Made by a program: the position numbers and the translations under genes. Of a DNA stretch of 64,000 nt, positions 1 to 9,652 are shown piece by piece. Positions within the stretch are counted from its first letter, which is position 1; every line of letters begins with the position of its first letter. The stretch is from assembly GCA_963802375.1 (NCBI GenBank), contig CAWDIJ010000009.1, forward strand, positions 124,001-188,000. The letters are read 5' to 3'. Source of the stretch: JACDAN01 sp963802375. Its GTDB lineage: Bacteria > Actinomycetota > Thermoleophilia > Gaiellales > Gaiellaceae. The notes below the pieces were generated by a model that worked only from the letters and a program-made list of their open reading frames with translations, was not told the origin of the DNA and did no database searches.

Positions 1-918
1 ATGGTGCGCGATTCCCTCGGCGCGTGGGCTCTCGTCGGCATCACGTCGTGGGGGCAGGGCTGCGCCAGGCCGGAGTTCCCAGGCGTCTACACCCGCCTCG
101 GCGCCCCGGGTCTCAACGATTGGGTCATGCAGCGCCACCCGCGTGCCGCCTTCAACGCTCTGCCGGTCATCCACTCAGGGCTACCAGCGACGTTTACGCA
201 GCAGTCGTTCCATCCGGAGCCCGGCCACTTCACAGCGTTCAACTGGGATTTCGACGGGGACGGCCAGTACGACGACGGAAGCGGTTCGAGCGCAGTCTTC
301 AGTTTTCCTGCCGGCGCGCAGACAGTCGGACTCGAAGCCAGCCGCCCCGGTGGTGATACGGCGAACATTCGCCGGAGAATCGCCGTGAACGGTCGTCCAA
401 CAGCCGTCGCCGGAGGCCCGAACGGCTACTCGGCGCGCGAGGGTGGGAGCGTCCAGCTAACCGGAAGTGGCTCGGACCCAGAGGGCCAGGCGCTGGCCTA
501 CTCCTGGGACCTGAACGGCGACGGGACATTCGAGGTGAGCGGTCAGATGACCTCGTTCGCCGCCCTGCACCTCGACGGGCCGTCCACCAGGGCCGCATCG
601 CTTCGCGTCTGCGACAGCGCGGGCGGCTGCAGTACGTCGGCCGCGACCGTTCGGGTGACGAACGCGCCGCCGCGCGCGAATGCGGGACCGGACCGCCGGA
701 CGAAGCGCCGGGCCAGGGTCCGATTCCGCATGCGCGCGACGGACCCGGGCCGCGACCGGCTGCGAGTCCTCTGGAACTTCGGTGACGGACGGCGTGCGTC
801 CGGCGTGGTCGTGACCCACCGGTTCCGCCGCGCCCGCACTTACATCGTGAGGGCCACGGTGATCGATGACGACGGCGCCCGGACCGTCGACCGCGTCCGC
901 GTCAGGGTTCGCCGCTAG
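1..918 (+). CDS. Secreted trypsin-like serine protease, C-terminal part with PKD domains (5' partial)
   Basis: This is the 3' part of a gene that begins before the window. The first residues carry the end of an S1 (chymotrypsin-fold) protease: GITSWGQGCARPEFPGVYTR is the conserved segment that follows the catalytic serine, so His, Asp and Ser of the triad lie upstream and cannot be checked. From about residue 55 there are three PKD-like beta-sandwich repeats (about 60-130, 133-220 and 225-305), recognised by NWDFDGDGQ, YSWDLNGDG and VLWNFGDG. Such proteases are exported and the PKD modules usually mediate surface or substrate binding. The codon ATG at base 1 is probably internal. The stop shares the bases CTAG with the convergent acyl-CoA dehydrogenase gene. 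Confidence 0.85.
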   Translation: MVRDSLGAWALVGITSWGQGCARPEFPGVYTRLGAPGLNDWVMQRHPRAAFNALPVIHSGLPATFTQQSFHPEPGHFTAFNWDFDGDGQYDDGSGSSAVFSFPAGAQTVGLEASRPGGDTANIRRRIAVNGRPTAVAGGPNGYSAREGGSVQLTGSGSDPEGQALAYSWDLNGDGTFEVSGQMTSFAALHLDGPSTRAASLRVCDSAGGCSTSAATVRVTNAPPRANAGPDRRTKRRARVRFRMRATDPGRDRLRVLWNFGDGRRASGVVVTHRFRRARTYIVRATVIDDDGARTVDRVRVRVRR

Positions 919-2096
919 CCGACGCCCGCCAGAAGAAACGCGCGGTTCTCGCGCAGCATCTCGCGCGCGATCACGAGCCGCTGGATCTGGTTCGTCCCCT
1001 CGTAGATCTGCGTGATCTTGGCGTCGCGCATCATCCGCTCGACCGGGTACTCCTGCATGTAGCCGTAGCCGCCGAGGATCTGGACGGCATCGGTCGTGAC
1101 GTCCATGGCCACATCCGTGCAGTAGAGCTTCGCCATCGCGCTGATCTTCGTCAGCTCGGAGCCGTCGACGCCGTCGTCGATCATCTGCCCGCACTTGTAG
1201 AGCAGGAGCCGCGCGGCCTCGCACTTCGTCTCCATGTCGGCGAGCGTCGCCGAGATCAGCTGGTGCTGGGCGATCGGCTTGCCCATCGTCTCGCGGTCCT
1301 TCGCGTACTCGAGCGCGTAGTCGGTCGCCCCCTGCGCCAGCCCGAGTCCCTGCGCGCCGATCCCGGGCCTGGAGCGGTCGAGGATCTGCATCGCGATCTT
1401 GAAGCCTTCCCCCTCCTCGCCCAGGAGGTTGTTCGCGGGGATCCGCATGTCGTTGAAGAAGATCTCGCCGGTCGTCGAGCCCTTGATCCCCATCTTCGGC
1501 TCGATCCGGCCGACCTCGAAGCCGGGGCTGGCCGCCTCGACGACGAACGCCGAGATCCCGCCGTGGCCCTGTGTGGGGTCGGTCTTCGCGAAGACGGTGT
1601 AGAGGTCGGCGACGCCGGCGTTGGTGATGAAGCGCTTGGAGCCGTTGATGACGTACTCGTCGCCGTCGAGCCGCGCCTCCGACCGCATCGCGGCCGAGTC
1701 GGAGCCCGAGCCGGGCTCGGTCAGCGCGTACGCGGCGAGCCACTCGCCTGAGGCGAGCTTGGGCAGGTAGCGCTCCTTCTGAGCGTCCGTTCCGGCCAGC
1801 TTCAGCCCGAGTGAGCCCAGTTCCTGCACGGCGATGATCAGCCCGCTCGTCGCGCAGACCTTCGAGACCTCCTCGATCGCGACGAGCGCCATCAGCGCGG
1901 AGGCGCCGAGGCCGCCGTACTCCTCGTCGTAGAGCACGCCGAAGATCCCGTGCTCGCGGAAGACCTCGACGACGTCCCAGGGGAACTCGGCCGACTTGTC
2001 GATCTCGGCCGCCCGCGGCGCGATCCGCTCGCGCGCAAGCTCGCGGATCAGCTCCCGGATCTCCTGCTGTTCCTCGGTCAGGGCCTCGGTCGGCAT
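915..2096 (-). CDS. Acyl-CoA dehydrogenase
   Basis: This 393-residue protein matches the full length of short-chain-type acyl-CoA dehydrogenases, flavoproteins that introduce the alpha-beta double bond into acyl-CoA thioesters and pass electrons to ETF. The visible signatures are the first family pattern around residues 125-137 (YALTEPGSGSDSAA), the substrate-binding segment ending GSKRFITNAG, and the second pattern QILGGYGYMQEYPVER near residue 340. The downstream YEGTNQIQ segment carries the Glu expected to be the catalytic base. It starts at ATG and is divergent from the YCF48-like gene, with a 38-base gap. No ETF or thiolase lies nearby, so the substrate chain length cannot be assigned. 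Confidence 0.93.
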   Translation of the reverse strand: MPTEALTEEQQEIRELIRELARERIAPRAAEIDKSAEFPWDVVEVFREHGIFGVLYDEEYGGLGASALMALVAIEEVSKVCATSGLIIAVQELGSLGLKLAGTDAQKERYLPKLASGEWLAAYALTEPGSGSDSAAMRSEARLDGDEYVINGSKRFITNAGVADLYTVFAKTDPTQGHGGISAFVVEAASPGFEVGRIEPKMGIKGSTTGEIFFNDMRIPANNLLGEEGEGFKIAMQILDRSRPGIGAQGLGLAQGATDYALEYAKDRETMGKPIAQHQLISATLADMETKCEAARLLLYKCGQMIDDGVDGSELTKISAMAKLYCTDVAMDVTTDAVQILGGYGYMQEYPVERMMRDAKITQIYEGTNQIQRLVIAREMLRENRAFLLAGVG

Positions 2097-2134
2097 CGGC
2101 GCAATCCTAGAGCGACCCTGTTAGTTTCCGCGCC

Positions 2135-3208
2135 ATGGCGAAGCGGGTTGCCGTCCTCATGGCCGTTTTTGGCCTCGTCGGGACCTCGATGGCGCTCGCC
2201 TCGGGTGGACACCGCGACTACGGGTGGCAGCTGACGCCAACGCCGACCGACGCGACCGCGAGGTTCCGCGGGGCGTCCGCGGTCAGCGAACGGACCGCCT
2301 GGGTAAGCGGCTGGCAAGGGGCCGGAGCCGCCCTCGAGGGCAAGGTGCTGAGGACGACGAACCGCGGCGCCTCCTGGCAGTCGGTCGGGCCACCCGGTGC
2401 ATTGGGTCTCCAGTTCCGGGACATCGAGGCCTTCGACGCGAACACCGCGGTGATCATGTCGATCGGAAACACGCCCGATGCGTTCCGGATCTACCGGACC
2501 ACGGACGGCGGCCAAACCTGGACGCTGACCTTCCAGAACACCGAGCCGACCGCCTTCTACGACTGCATGGCGTTCTTCGACAAGCACCGCGGCCTGGCGC
2601 TCTCGGATCCGATCAACGGACGGTTCCGGATCCTGGCCACGAGCGACGGCGGGCGCAGCTGGCAGATCGTCGACGCCGACATGCCGCCGGCACTGCCAGG
2701 CGAGTTCGCGTTCGCCGCTAGCGGGCAGTGCCTCACCGTTGCGGGTGGACGGGATGCGTGGTTCGGGACGGGTGGGGACGCGGTCGCGCGGGTCTTCCAC
2801 TCGGACGACCGCGGACGCACCTGGACGGTCGCGAACACACCGATTCGGAGCCTTTCGAGCGGCGGGATCTCCGCGCTTGCCTTCCGGGATCCGCGTCACG
2901 GGATCGCAGTCGGCAGCGACTTTGCCCCGGGCGCCGCCTCGGTGGACACGCTTGCGCTCACGAACGACGGCGGAGCGACCTGGCAGCTGAACCCGAATAC
3001 GCCGGACGGGCTCCGGTCCGGCGCCCACTGGGTCACCGGTCGCGACGTCATCATCGTCGGGGAGGGCGGCAGCGACGTCTCGACCGACCAGGGCCGCACC
3101 TGGCGCCAGTTCGACGAGGGCAGCTTCGACACGGTCGACTGCGCCGGCGGCTTCGCCTGCTGGGCCGCCGGCCAGCGGGGCCGCGTCGCCTTCCTGACGC
3201 GCGACTAG
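2135..3208 (+). CDS. Exported YCF48/BNR-repeat beta-propeller protein
   Basis: The 357-residue product begins with a hydrophobic signal-peptide-like segment (KRVAVLMAVFGLVGTSMALA) and then shows repeated blades of the type RTTDGGQTWTL, TSDGGRSWQI, HSDDRGRTWTV, TNDGGATWQL and STDQGRTWRQ. These are BNR/Asp-box or YCF48-type repeats that form a seven-bladed propeller. In plants and cyanobacteria the related Hcf136/YCF48 helps assemble photosystem II, but in non-photosynthetic actinobacteria these proteins have no established role, so I give only the fold. Two cysteines near the C-terminus (DCAGGFACWA) may form a disulfide. Its stop overlaps that of the convergent Rieske oxidoreductase gene by CTAG. 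Confidence 0.8.
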   Translation: MAKRVAVLMAVFGLVGTSMALASGGHRDYGWQLTPTPTDATARFRGASAVSERTAWVSGWQGAGAALEGKVLRTTNRGASWQSVGPPGALGLQFRDIEAFDANTAVIMSIGNTPDAFRIYRTTDGGQTWTLTFQNTEPTAFYDCMAFFDKHRGLALSDPINGRFRILATSDGGRSWQIVDADMPPALPGEFAFAASGQCLTVAGGRDAWFGTGGDAVARVFHSDDRGRTWTVANTPIRSLSSGGISALAFRDPRHGIAVGSDFAPGAASVDTLALTNDGGATWQLNPNTPDGLRSGAHWVTGRDVIIVGEGGSDVSTDQGRTWRQFDEGSFDTVDCAGGFACWAAGQRGRVAFLTRD

Positions 3209-4755
3209 CGCTTCGGCTTCAGATCCTCCGTCGCCGGGCCCTCGATGACCCGGCCGTCGGCTGCGTAGCGGGAGCCGTGGCACGGGCAGTCCCACGTCCG
3301 CTCGGCCGGGTTCCAGTCCACGATGCACCAGAGGTGGCGGCAGACCGGTGACAGCTCGTGGACGGCGCCGTCGTCGTCCCGGTAGACAGCCGTCTTCCTG
3401 ACCCGGCCGACGATCGCGCCCTCGCCTGGTCCGAGGTCGTCAGCCGAGGACACGTCTCCTGCCGCCACCCGGTCGGCGAAGAAGTGGAAGCCGGCGCTGG
3501 CGTTCTCCTGGACGAGCTTCGTCAGAGCCGAGCGCGGCGGGAGCCGCTTCGAGTCGAAGAGCTCCAGCCAGGCATTCGGCCGGCCGAGGATCGAGTCGGC
3601 GATCATCTCCGCGGCCGCCGTCCCGTTCGTCATGCCCCACTTGTTGAACCCCGTCGCCGTGTACACGTGCGGCGTCGTGCGGGCGACACGGCCCACGTAG
3701 GGAACCTGGTCGTGCGGCATGTAGTCGTGCGTCGACCAGCGGTACTCGACCTCGCCGGCACTCGGCCAGTGCTTGCGGAGGAAGTCCTCGAGCTCGTCGT
3801 ACTTGGACGGCGTGTCGTCCTCGGCGCCGACCTTGTGCCCGTTGCCGCCGACGTTGAGGAGGAGCCGGTCGCCGTCGCGGAGCGTCCGCATCGAGCGGGT
3901 CGGCGTGCCGGCATTGATGAACATCCCGTCCGGCGCCGCCGACGGATCGATCGGCGCGCACAGCGCGTAGCTCAGGTGCGGGTAGGTCTTGGCGAAGAAG
4001 AGGCCGCGGTCGAGGATCGGCAGGTGCGTGGCGACGACGACGTCGCCGGCCCGCACTCGTCCCTTGTCCGTGACCACCTCGCACGGCTCGCCGTGCTTGA
4101 CCGAGTGGACGCGGGAATTCTCGAAGACGTGGCTCCCGTCCCCGGGGATGGCCGCGGCAAGCGCCAGGAGGTACTTGCGCGGATGGAACTGCGCCTGGTT
4201 CTCGAGCCGGACGGCGGCGGCGACCGGGAACGGCAGCGGCGTCTCACGCACGAGCGATGCCGGCAGCCCCGCGGCCTGCTCGACCTCGACCTCCTCCCTC
4301 ACCTGCTGTGCCTGCTCCTCGTCCTCCGCGTACGCGTAGTTGTCCTTGCGCTCGAAGTCGCAGTCGATTCCGTCCTCCTCGACAAGCTGCGCGATCTGCT
4401 CCAGTGCCGCCTGGTTCGCCTCCGCGTAGGTGCGGGCGCCCTCTTCGCCGAAGGCCTCGCGGATCTTCGAGTAGCCCAGCCCGTGGCCGGACGTGACCTT
4501 GGCGGTCGTGTACCCGGTCGCCCCGTGCACGATCCGCTTCAGGTCGAGGAGGGCGACGGTCTTGCCTGCCCGTTTGAGCAGGACGGCCGCGGTGATTCCG
4601 GTGATCCCGGCCCCGACGACGGCCACGTCGACCGAGATCTGGTCGGTCAGCTGCGGATAGTCGGTCTCCGGCGTCGTGGCGATCCAGAAGGACGGACCGC
4701 CGCGGCCGGTGCCCTGCTCGCGCGGGCGGTCGAGTGTGTCGTCGAGGTTATTCAT
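3205..4755 (-). CDS. FAD-dependent oxidoreductase (DAO family) with C-terminal Rieske [2Fe-2S] domain
   Basis: The 516-residue protein has two parts. The N-terminal DAO-type flavin domain opens with a Rossmann dinucleotide fold (VAVVGAGITGITAAVLL, about residue 40), and its C-terminal FAD contact is the TATGFNKWGMTNG segment. The last 90 residues hold a Rieske cluster site: CRHLWC followed about 16 residues later by CPCHGSRY, giving the Cys-X-His and Cys-X2-His ligands. This architecture is common in actinobacteria and cyanobacteria, but its substrate is not established. I chose the ATG at 4755; the frame stays open further upstream but that part is low-complexity Arg-rich and covers the palindromic intergenic region. 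Confidence 0.88.
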   Translation of the reverse strand: MNNLDDTLDRPREQGTGRGGPSFWIATTPETDYPQLTDQISVDVAVVGAGITGITAAVLLKRAGKTVALLDLKRIVHGATGYTTAKVTSGHGLGYSKIREAFGEEGARTYAEANQAALEQIAQLVEEDGIDCDFERKDNYAYAEDEEQAQQVREEVEVEQAAGLPASLVRETPLPFPVAAAVRLENQAQFHPRKYLLALAAAIPGDGSHVFENSRVHSVKHGEPCEVVTDKGRVRAGDVVVATHLPILDRGLFFAKTYPHLSYALCAPIDPSAAPDGMFINAGTPTRSMRTLRDGDRLLLNVGGNGHKVGAEDDTPSKYDELEDFLRKHWPSAGEVEYRWSTHDYMPHDQVPYVGRVARTTPHVYTATGFNKWGMTNGTAAAEMIADSILGRPNAWLELFDSKRLPPRSALTKLVQENASAGFHFFADRVAAGDVSSADDLGPGEGAIVGRVRKTAVYRDDDGAVHELSPVCRHLWCIVDWNPAERTWDCPCHGSRYAADGRVIEGPATEDLKPKR

Positions 4756-4759
4756 GCCG

Positions 4760-4911
4760 ATAGCGCTATGCCCATACCCGGTGCCGGAGCTAACGCGGCC
4801 TGGCCGGTCCCGAGACCGGCGGCGACGAGGCCAGGCCGGTCGTCGCGCTTGTCCAATCCGGACAAGCGCGCGAGAATGTCCGAGACGCCGCCGCGCACGC
4901 TCGCGGCGGCG
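4760..4911. repeat. Divergent intergenic region built from four stacked inverted repeats
   Basis: The 172-base gap between the divergent Rieske oxidoreductase and cyclase genes contains four perfect palindromic units. They are ATAGCGCTAT at 4760-4769; CGGCCTGGCC/GGCCAGGCCG (4796-4805 and 4829-4838) enclosing CCGGTC/GACCGG (4804-4809 and 4814-4819); CGCGCTTGTCC/GGACAAGCGCG (4844-4854 and 4860-4870); and CGCCGCCGCG/CGCGGCGGCG (4886-4895 and 4902-4911). They must lie within or beside both promoters. They could be operators for dimeric regulators or RNA hairpins; the sequence alone does not separate these. Confidence 0.7.
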
Positions 4912-4927
4912 ACCCCGGAGATGCGGA

Positions 4928-7900
4928 ATGACTGACGGACACGTCGAACCCCCGGTGCGCTCCGAGACGCGGAGGGTGGTCACCGTCCTTTGCTCAGACG
5001 TGGTCGGGTTCACGGGGATCGGGCACGAGCTCGACCCGGAGTCACTTCGCGGGCTTATGGGGCGTTACTTCGAGCGTGTGCAGACGATCGTCGAGCGGCA
5101 CGGGGGGACGACGGAGAAGTTCATCGGCGATGCGGTCGTCGCCGTCTTCGGCGTGCCACAGCTCCACGAGGACGACGCCCACCGGGCGGTACGAGCCGCG
5201 GTCGAGATCCGTGATGCGCGCGCCGAGCTGAACGAGGAGTTTCAGCGGGATTGGGGCGTCGAGCTCCGGATCCGCACCGGCGTGAACACCGGCGAGGTGG
5301 TTGCGGGCGATCCCGCGGAAGGTCAGTCGTTCGTCGCCGGCGACGCCGTCAACGTCGCAGCGCGCCTCGAGCAGGCTGCCGCTCCCGACGAGATCCTCGT
5401 CGGCGAGGCGACATACCGGCTTGTCGGCGACGCGGTGACTGCGGAGCCGATGGTGCCGCTGACGCTCAAGGGAAAACCCGAGCCGGTAGCGGCCTGGCGC
5501 GTGCTCGAGATGGCACCGGTGGGCCCGCGGTGGGCGCGCCGACTCGACTCGCCGCTCGTCGGACGCGAGCACGAGCTCGACGTGCTGCGGACGGTGTTCG
5601 ATCGGAGCGTCGAGAGTCGCGAATGTCACGTTGCGACCGTCATGGGCGTGGCCGGCGTCGGAAAGTCACGGCTCACCGGCGAGCTGGTCGCGACGATCGG
5701 CGAGCGCGCGACCGTCGTCGGGGGGCGCTGCCTGCCGTATGGGGAGGGGATCACCTTCTGGCCGATCACGGAGCTGCTGCAAGGTGCCGCAGGCGTCAGC
5801 GATTCCGATCCTCCGAGCGAGGCCCGACGAAAGCTGGATCTTCTCCTCGAGGATGCGCCCGACTCGGCGCTCGTCGCCGACCGGCTCGGCGGCTTCCTCG
5901 GGCTTGACTCGGCAACCCCGGGCGTCCACGAGACGTTTTGGTCAGTACGGAAGCTCCTCGAGACGCTCGCCCAGCGACGGCCGCTCCTCGTGGTCTTCGA
6001 CGACATCCAGTGGGCGGAGCCGACGTTCCTCGACCTGCTCGAGTACCTCGCCGACTGGATTCGCGGCGTACCGGTCATGCTGCTCTTCCTGGCACGACCC
6101 GAGCTGGTCGAGGCCCGCGGGAGCTGGCTCACCGGCAAGGCGAAACAGTCGCTCGTCTCGCTCCCGCCGCTGACGGACGCCGAGACCGACGGCCTGATCA
6201 GCAACCTGCTCGGCGGCGGCCAGCTCGCCGACGACGCGCGCGCGCGGATCGCCGAGGCCGCCGAAGGGAACCCGTTATTCGTCGGCGAGACCCTGCGGAT
6301 GCTCGTCGACGACGGCCTGCTCGAGCGGAGTGACGGGACCTGGGTCGTCATCGGCGATCTGTCGAACCTCAGGATCCCGCCGACGATCCACGCGCTCCTC
6401 ACGGCGCGCCTCGACCGGCTCAAGGACGAAGAGCGCGCCGTTATCGAGCGCGCATCTGTCATCGGGAGAGTCTTTTGGTGGGGAGCCGTAGCCGCGCTCT
6501 CGCCCGAGGAGCAGCGCGCTCACGTCGGCAGCCACCTCCAAGCGCTGACCAGGAAACAGTTGATCCTTCCGGATCGCTCGACACTGAGCGAGGAGGATGC
6601 CTTTCGCTTCGCGCACATCCTCGCGGTCGACGCCGCGTACGGCGGGATCCCCAAGGCTGCTCGCGCGCACCTGCATGAGCGGTTCGCGGCGTGGATCGAG
6701 CGCAAGACCCGGGAGGGGATGGGAGAGCGAGAGGAGATCGTGGGGTTCCACCTCGAACGTGCGCACACGACGCTGTCAGAGCTCGGCCAGCGGAGCGAGC
6801 GCACCGTCTCGCTTGGCCGCCGGGCAGCCGCGACTCTCGCATCGGCAGGGCGCCGGGCCTTCGCGCGCGGCGACATGCCCGCGGCCGTCAACCTGCTCAC
6901 CCGCGCAGAGCGTGTCGCCCCGGACGACGACCCGCTGCGGCAAGAGATCCTTCCTGAGCTCGCGTTCGCCCTGCTCGAGACGGGCGACTTCGGGCGGCTG
7001 CAGGAGGTCGTCGCCGAGACGACCGAGGCTGCGCACGGTCAAGCCGAGGCGCGCCTGGAGGCGCAGGCGGTCATCCTCGGCCTCTGGGTCAGGCTCTTCA
7101 CCGACCCCGAGGGGTGGGCCCAAGAGGCGCAGCGCGAAGCGACCCGGGCGATCTCGATCTTCGAACACGAGGCCGACGAGCGAGGGCTGGCGAAGGCATG
7201 GTCCCTCCTCGGCCTGTTCCACCTGACGACATGCCAGTTCCAAGCCGCCGGAGAGGCGTGGGAGCGCGCGGCGGCGCACGCGGCCGGAGCCAGCGACGAG
7301 CGCGAGCACTTCGAGGCGCTGGCGTGGGTGCCGCTGACCGTGTGGGCCGGTCCGACGCCGGTCGACGAGGGCATCGACCGCTGCCGCTCGATCGTGGACC
7401 GGTCGGGAGGCGACCGCAAGGCGCTGTCGACCGCGCTTGCCACGTGGGGCGCCTTCGAGGCGATGCTCGGCCGCTTCGGAGAGGCCCGGGAGCTGACCGA
7501 GCGCGCGCGCGCGACCTTGGAAGAGATCGCGCTGCCCGTATGGCTCGCAGGTCCGTTCAGCCAGCTGTACGGATGGACGGAGCTGCTCGCAGGCGACCCG
7601 GCGGCGGCCGAGCGGCAGCTGCGTTGGGCGCTCGAGACGCTGCGGGAGATCGGCGAGCTGGCGTGGCTTTCGACGGTCGCGGGGATGCTCGCCGAGGCTG
7701 TCCGCGTACAGGGGCGCCTCGACGAGAGTGAGGAGTTGCTCGGAGTGGGAGAGGAAACCGCCGGAAGCGAGGACGCCTACTCGCAGGCCTTGCTGCGGAG
7801 CGTACGGTCGAAGATCCGCGCCCGGCAGGGTAAGACGGACGAGGCAGAACGCCTCGCCCGCGACGCGGTCGAGACTGCGAGCGGGACTGACTTCCTCTTC

Positions 7901-8077
7901 CTCCAATGGTTCACGCTCACGAGCCTCGGCGAGGTCCTGGAGGTCGCCGGCCGAGAAGACGAAGCCCAGTCGGCGCTCGCCCAGGCCGTCGAGGTCGCCG
8001 GGCGAAAGGGTTACGGAGCGGCAGCAGAGCGAGCGCGCGCCGGACTCGCGGGCGAACGTCCCGAACGCCCGTCGTAG
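4928..8077 (+). CDS. Class III adenylate/guanylate cyclase with AAA ATPase and TPR-like region
   Basis: A 1049-residue signalling protein. Residues 15-190 form a class III nucleotide cyclase domain: the metal aspartates are in CSDVVGFT and FIGDAVVAVFG, and the transition-state Asn and Arg are in GDAVNVAARLE, so it looks catalytically complete. An STAND-like ATPase follows, with Walker A GVAGVGKSRL near residue 240 and Walker B LLVVFDDIQWAEPTF near 355. The remaining 450 residues are Ala/Glu-rich helices typical of TPR or MalT-like sensor arms. Such proteins are frequent in actinobacteria and probably couple a ligand or partner signal to cNMP synthesis. I chose ATG 4928 because the cyclase domain begins right after it. 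No output helix-turn-helix is visible. Confidence 0.9.
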   Translation: MTDGHVEPPVRSETRRVVTVLCSDVVGFTGIGHELDPESLRGLMGRYFERVQTIVERHGGTTEKFIGDAVVAVFGVPQLHEDDAHRAVRAAVEIRDARAELNEEFQRDWGVELRIRTGVNTGEVVAGDPAEGQSFVAGDAVNVAARLEQAAAPDEILVGEATYRLVGDAVTAEPMVPLTLKGKPEPVAAWRVLEMAPVGPRWARRLDSPLVGREHELDVLRTVFDRSVESRECHVATVMGVAGVGKSRLTGELVATIGERATVVGGRCLPYGEGITFWPITELLQGAAGVSDSDPPSEARRKLDLLLEDAPDSALVADRLGGFLGLDSATPGVHETFWSVRKLLETLAQRRPLLVVFDDIQWAEPTFLDLLEYLADWIRGVPVMLLFLARPELVEARGSWLTGKAKQSLVSLPPLTDAETDGLISNLLGGGQLADDARARIAEAAEGNPLFVGETLRMLVDDGLLERSDGTWVVIGDLSNLRIPPTIHALLTARLDRLKDEERAVIERASVIGRVFWWGAVAALSPEEQRAHVGSHLQALTRKQLILPDRSTLSEEDAFRFAHILAVDAAYGGIPKAARAHLHERFAAWIERKTREGMGEREEIVGFHLERAHTTLSELGQRSERTVSLGRRAAATLASAGRRAFARGDMPAAVNLLTRAERVAPDDDPLRQEILPELAFALLETGDFGRLQEVVAETTEAAHGQAEARLEAQAVILGLWVRLFTDPEGWAQEAQREATRAISIFEHEADERGLAKAWSLLGLFHLTTCQFQAAGEAWERAAAHAAGASDEREHFEALAWVPLTVWAGPTPVDEGIDRCRSIVDRSGGDRKALSTALATWGAFEAMLGRFGEARELTERARATLEEIALPVWLAGPFSQLYGWTELLAGDPAAAERQLRWALETLREIGELAWLSTVAGMLAEAVRVQGRLDESEELLGVGEETAGSEDAYSQALLRSVRSKIRARQGKTDEAERLARDAVETASGTDFLFLQWFTLTSLGEVLEVAGREDEAQSALAQAVEVAGRKGYGAAAERARAGLAGERPERPS

Positions 8078-8107
8078 CGCGGCGTCGCCGGCCGATCGGA
8101 AACTACA

Positions 8108-9652
8108 TTGTCCGGCGTGATCCTCGAACGGGGCGTCGTGCGGACTCTCGATGGCGCTCTGCCGACCGTCTCGGCGCTTGCCATCGCCGGCGACCGGATC
8201 GCCGGCGGGGTCGGGACGCACGAGGACGCGCTGCCGAGCCCCGACCGGGTCGACCTTGGTGGGCGCTGCGTGCTTCCCGGGTTCTCGGACGCGCACGTCC
8301 ACTTCCCGACCTGGGCGCTGGCGCGGCGGGAGGTGCGCCTCGAGGGCGTCGCGTCGGTGGAAGAGGCGGCAGCGCGGGTACGGGACGGGCTCGGATCGGT
8401 GCGCGAGGGCGGCTGGCTCCGCGGCCGCGGCTGGCGGGATGCAGGGTGGCCCGAGCAGCCGAGCCGCGAGGCGCTGGACGAGGTGGCCGGCGAGGTGCCG
8501 GTGGCGCTGCTCTCGCACGACTCGCACTCGCTCTGGCTCAACTCGGCCGCGCTCGCCCTGGCCAACGGCGACCTGGAGGTCGAAGGTGGCGTCGTCGAGC
8601 GGGATGCCGCGGGCGAGCCGACCGGGATCCTCCGCGAGGAGGCCTGCTGGAGTTTCCGCGACCGGCACGTGGAGATCGCGGACGCGGAGTACCTCGACGC
8701 GATGCGCGAGGGCCTGCGGGTGGCGGCCGCGCGAGGGGTTACCTCCGTCCACGACAAGGACGGCTGGATCGGAGCGCTGCGGTACTGGCAGGCGCTCGCC
8801 GCCGAGAGGGCATTGTCGGTGCGGGTCTGGCAGTCACTTCCAGCCGACCACGTCGGCCGGCTCGCGGAGCTGGGCATCCGGAGCGGTCTCGGCGACGGGA
8901 TGCTCCGAGTCGGCTACCTGAAGGCGTTCATGGACGGCACGCTCGGCTCGCAGACCGCGCGGCTGCTCGACGGCACAGGCGTCGAGATCACGAGCCGCGC
9001 GGCGCTGGTGGAGATCCTCCGACGCGCGACGCCTGCCGGCTGGCCGGTCGCCGTCCACGCGATCGGCGACCTGGCGAACCGCGAGGCGCTCGACGCCTTC
9101 GAGGAGACCCGGGCCCAGTGGGCGCCGCTTGGGCTCCGACACCGGATCGAGCACGCGCAGCTGCTGGCGCCGGAGGACGTCGGACGGTTCGCTGAGCTCG
9201 GCGTCGCCGCCTCCGTCCAGTTCAGCCATGCCACGTCGGACCGGGACGTCGCCGACCGCTTCTGGGCCGGGAAGACGGACGGCGCCTACGCCTACAGGTC
9301 GTTGGTCGACTCGGGCGCCGTGGTCGCGAACGGCTCGGACGCGCCGATCGAGGAGCTCGACCCGCTCGCCGGCATCCGCGCCGGCGTCCTGCGCACGCTC
9401 GACGACCGTCCGGCCTGGCACCCCGAGCAGTCACTGACCGTCGAGCAAGTGTTCCATGCAACTTGTGTCACCCCGGCCTGGCTCGCCTATGACGAGCACC
9501 GGCGCGGAAGGCTCGTCCCGGGCTTCCAGGCCGACCTCGTCGTCCTCGACCGGGACCCGTTCGCGATCGAAGCCGAGGAGCTAGCGGAGGTTCGAGTGGT
9601 CGCCACGATGGTCGGCGGTCACTGGACGCACAATCCCCCGCCCTGGGACTAG
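8108..9652 (+). CDS. Amidohydrolase family 3 protein (YtcJ-like metal-dependent hydrolase)
   Basis: A 514-residue TIM-barrel amidohydrolase. Metal-ligand motifs are in the expected order: DAHVHFP near residue 62, HAIGDLANREALD near 318, RHRIEHAQLL near 345 and the late Asp in ANGSDAPIEELDPL near 400. The closing PGFQADLVVLDRDPF is the conserved strand that completes the small beta-sandwich domain. YtcJ-like enzymes act on N-acyl or formamide bonds, and the substrate here is unknown. The first start is TTG at 8108, and GTG at 8117 would give nearly the same protein. Its stop shares CTAG with the convergent M20 peptidase gene. Confidence 0.88.
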   Translation: MSGVILERGVVRTLDGALPTVSALAIAGDRIAGGVGTHEDALPSPDRVDLGGRCVLPGFSDAHVHFPTWALARREVRLEGVASVEEAAARVRDGLGSVREGGWLRGRGWRDAGWPEQPSREALDEVAGEVPVALLSHDSHSLWLNSAALALANGDLEVEGGVVERDAAGEPTGILREEACWSFRDRHVEIADAEYLDAMREGLRVAAARGVTSVHDKDGWIGALRYWQALAAERALSVRVWQSLPADHVGRLAELGIRSGLGDGMLRVGYLKAFMDGTLGSQTARLLDGTGVEITSRAALVEILRRATPAGWPVAVHAIGDLANREALDAFEETRAQWAPLGLRHRIEHAQLLAPEDVGRFAELGVAASVQFSHATSDRDVADRFWAGKTDGAYAYRSLVDSGAVVANGSDAPIEELDPLAGIRAGVLRTLDDRPAWHPEQSLTVEQVFHATCVTPAWLAYDEHRRGRLVPGFQADLVVLDRDPFAIEAEELAEVRVVATMVGGHWTHNPPPWD

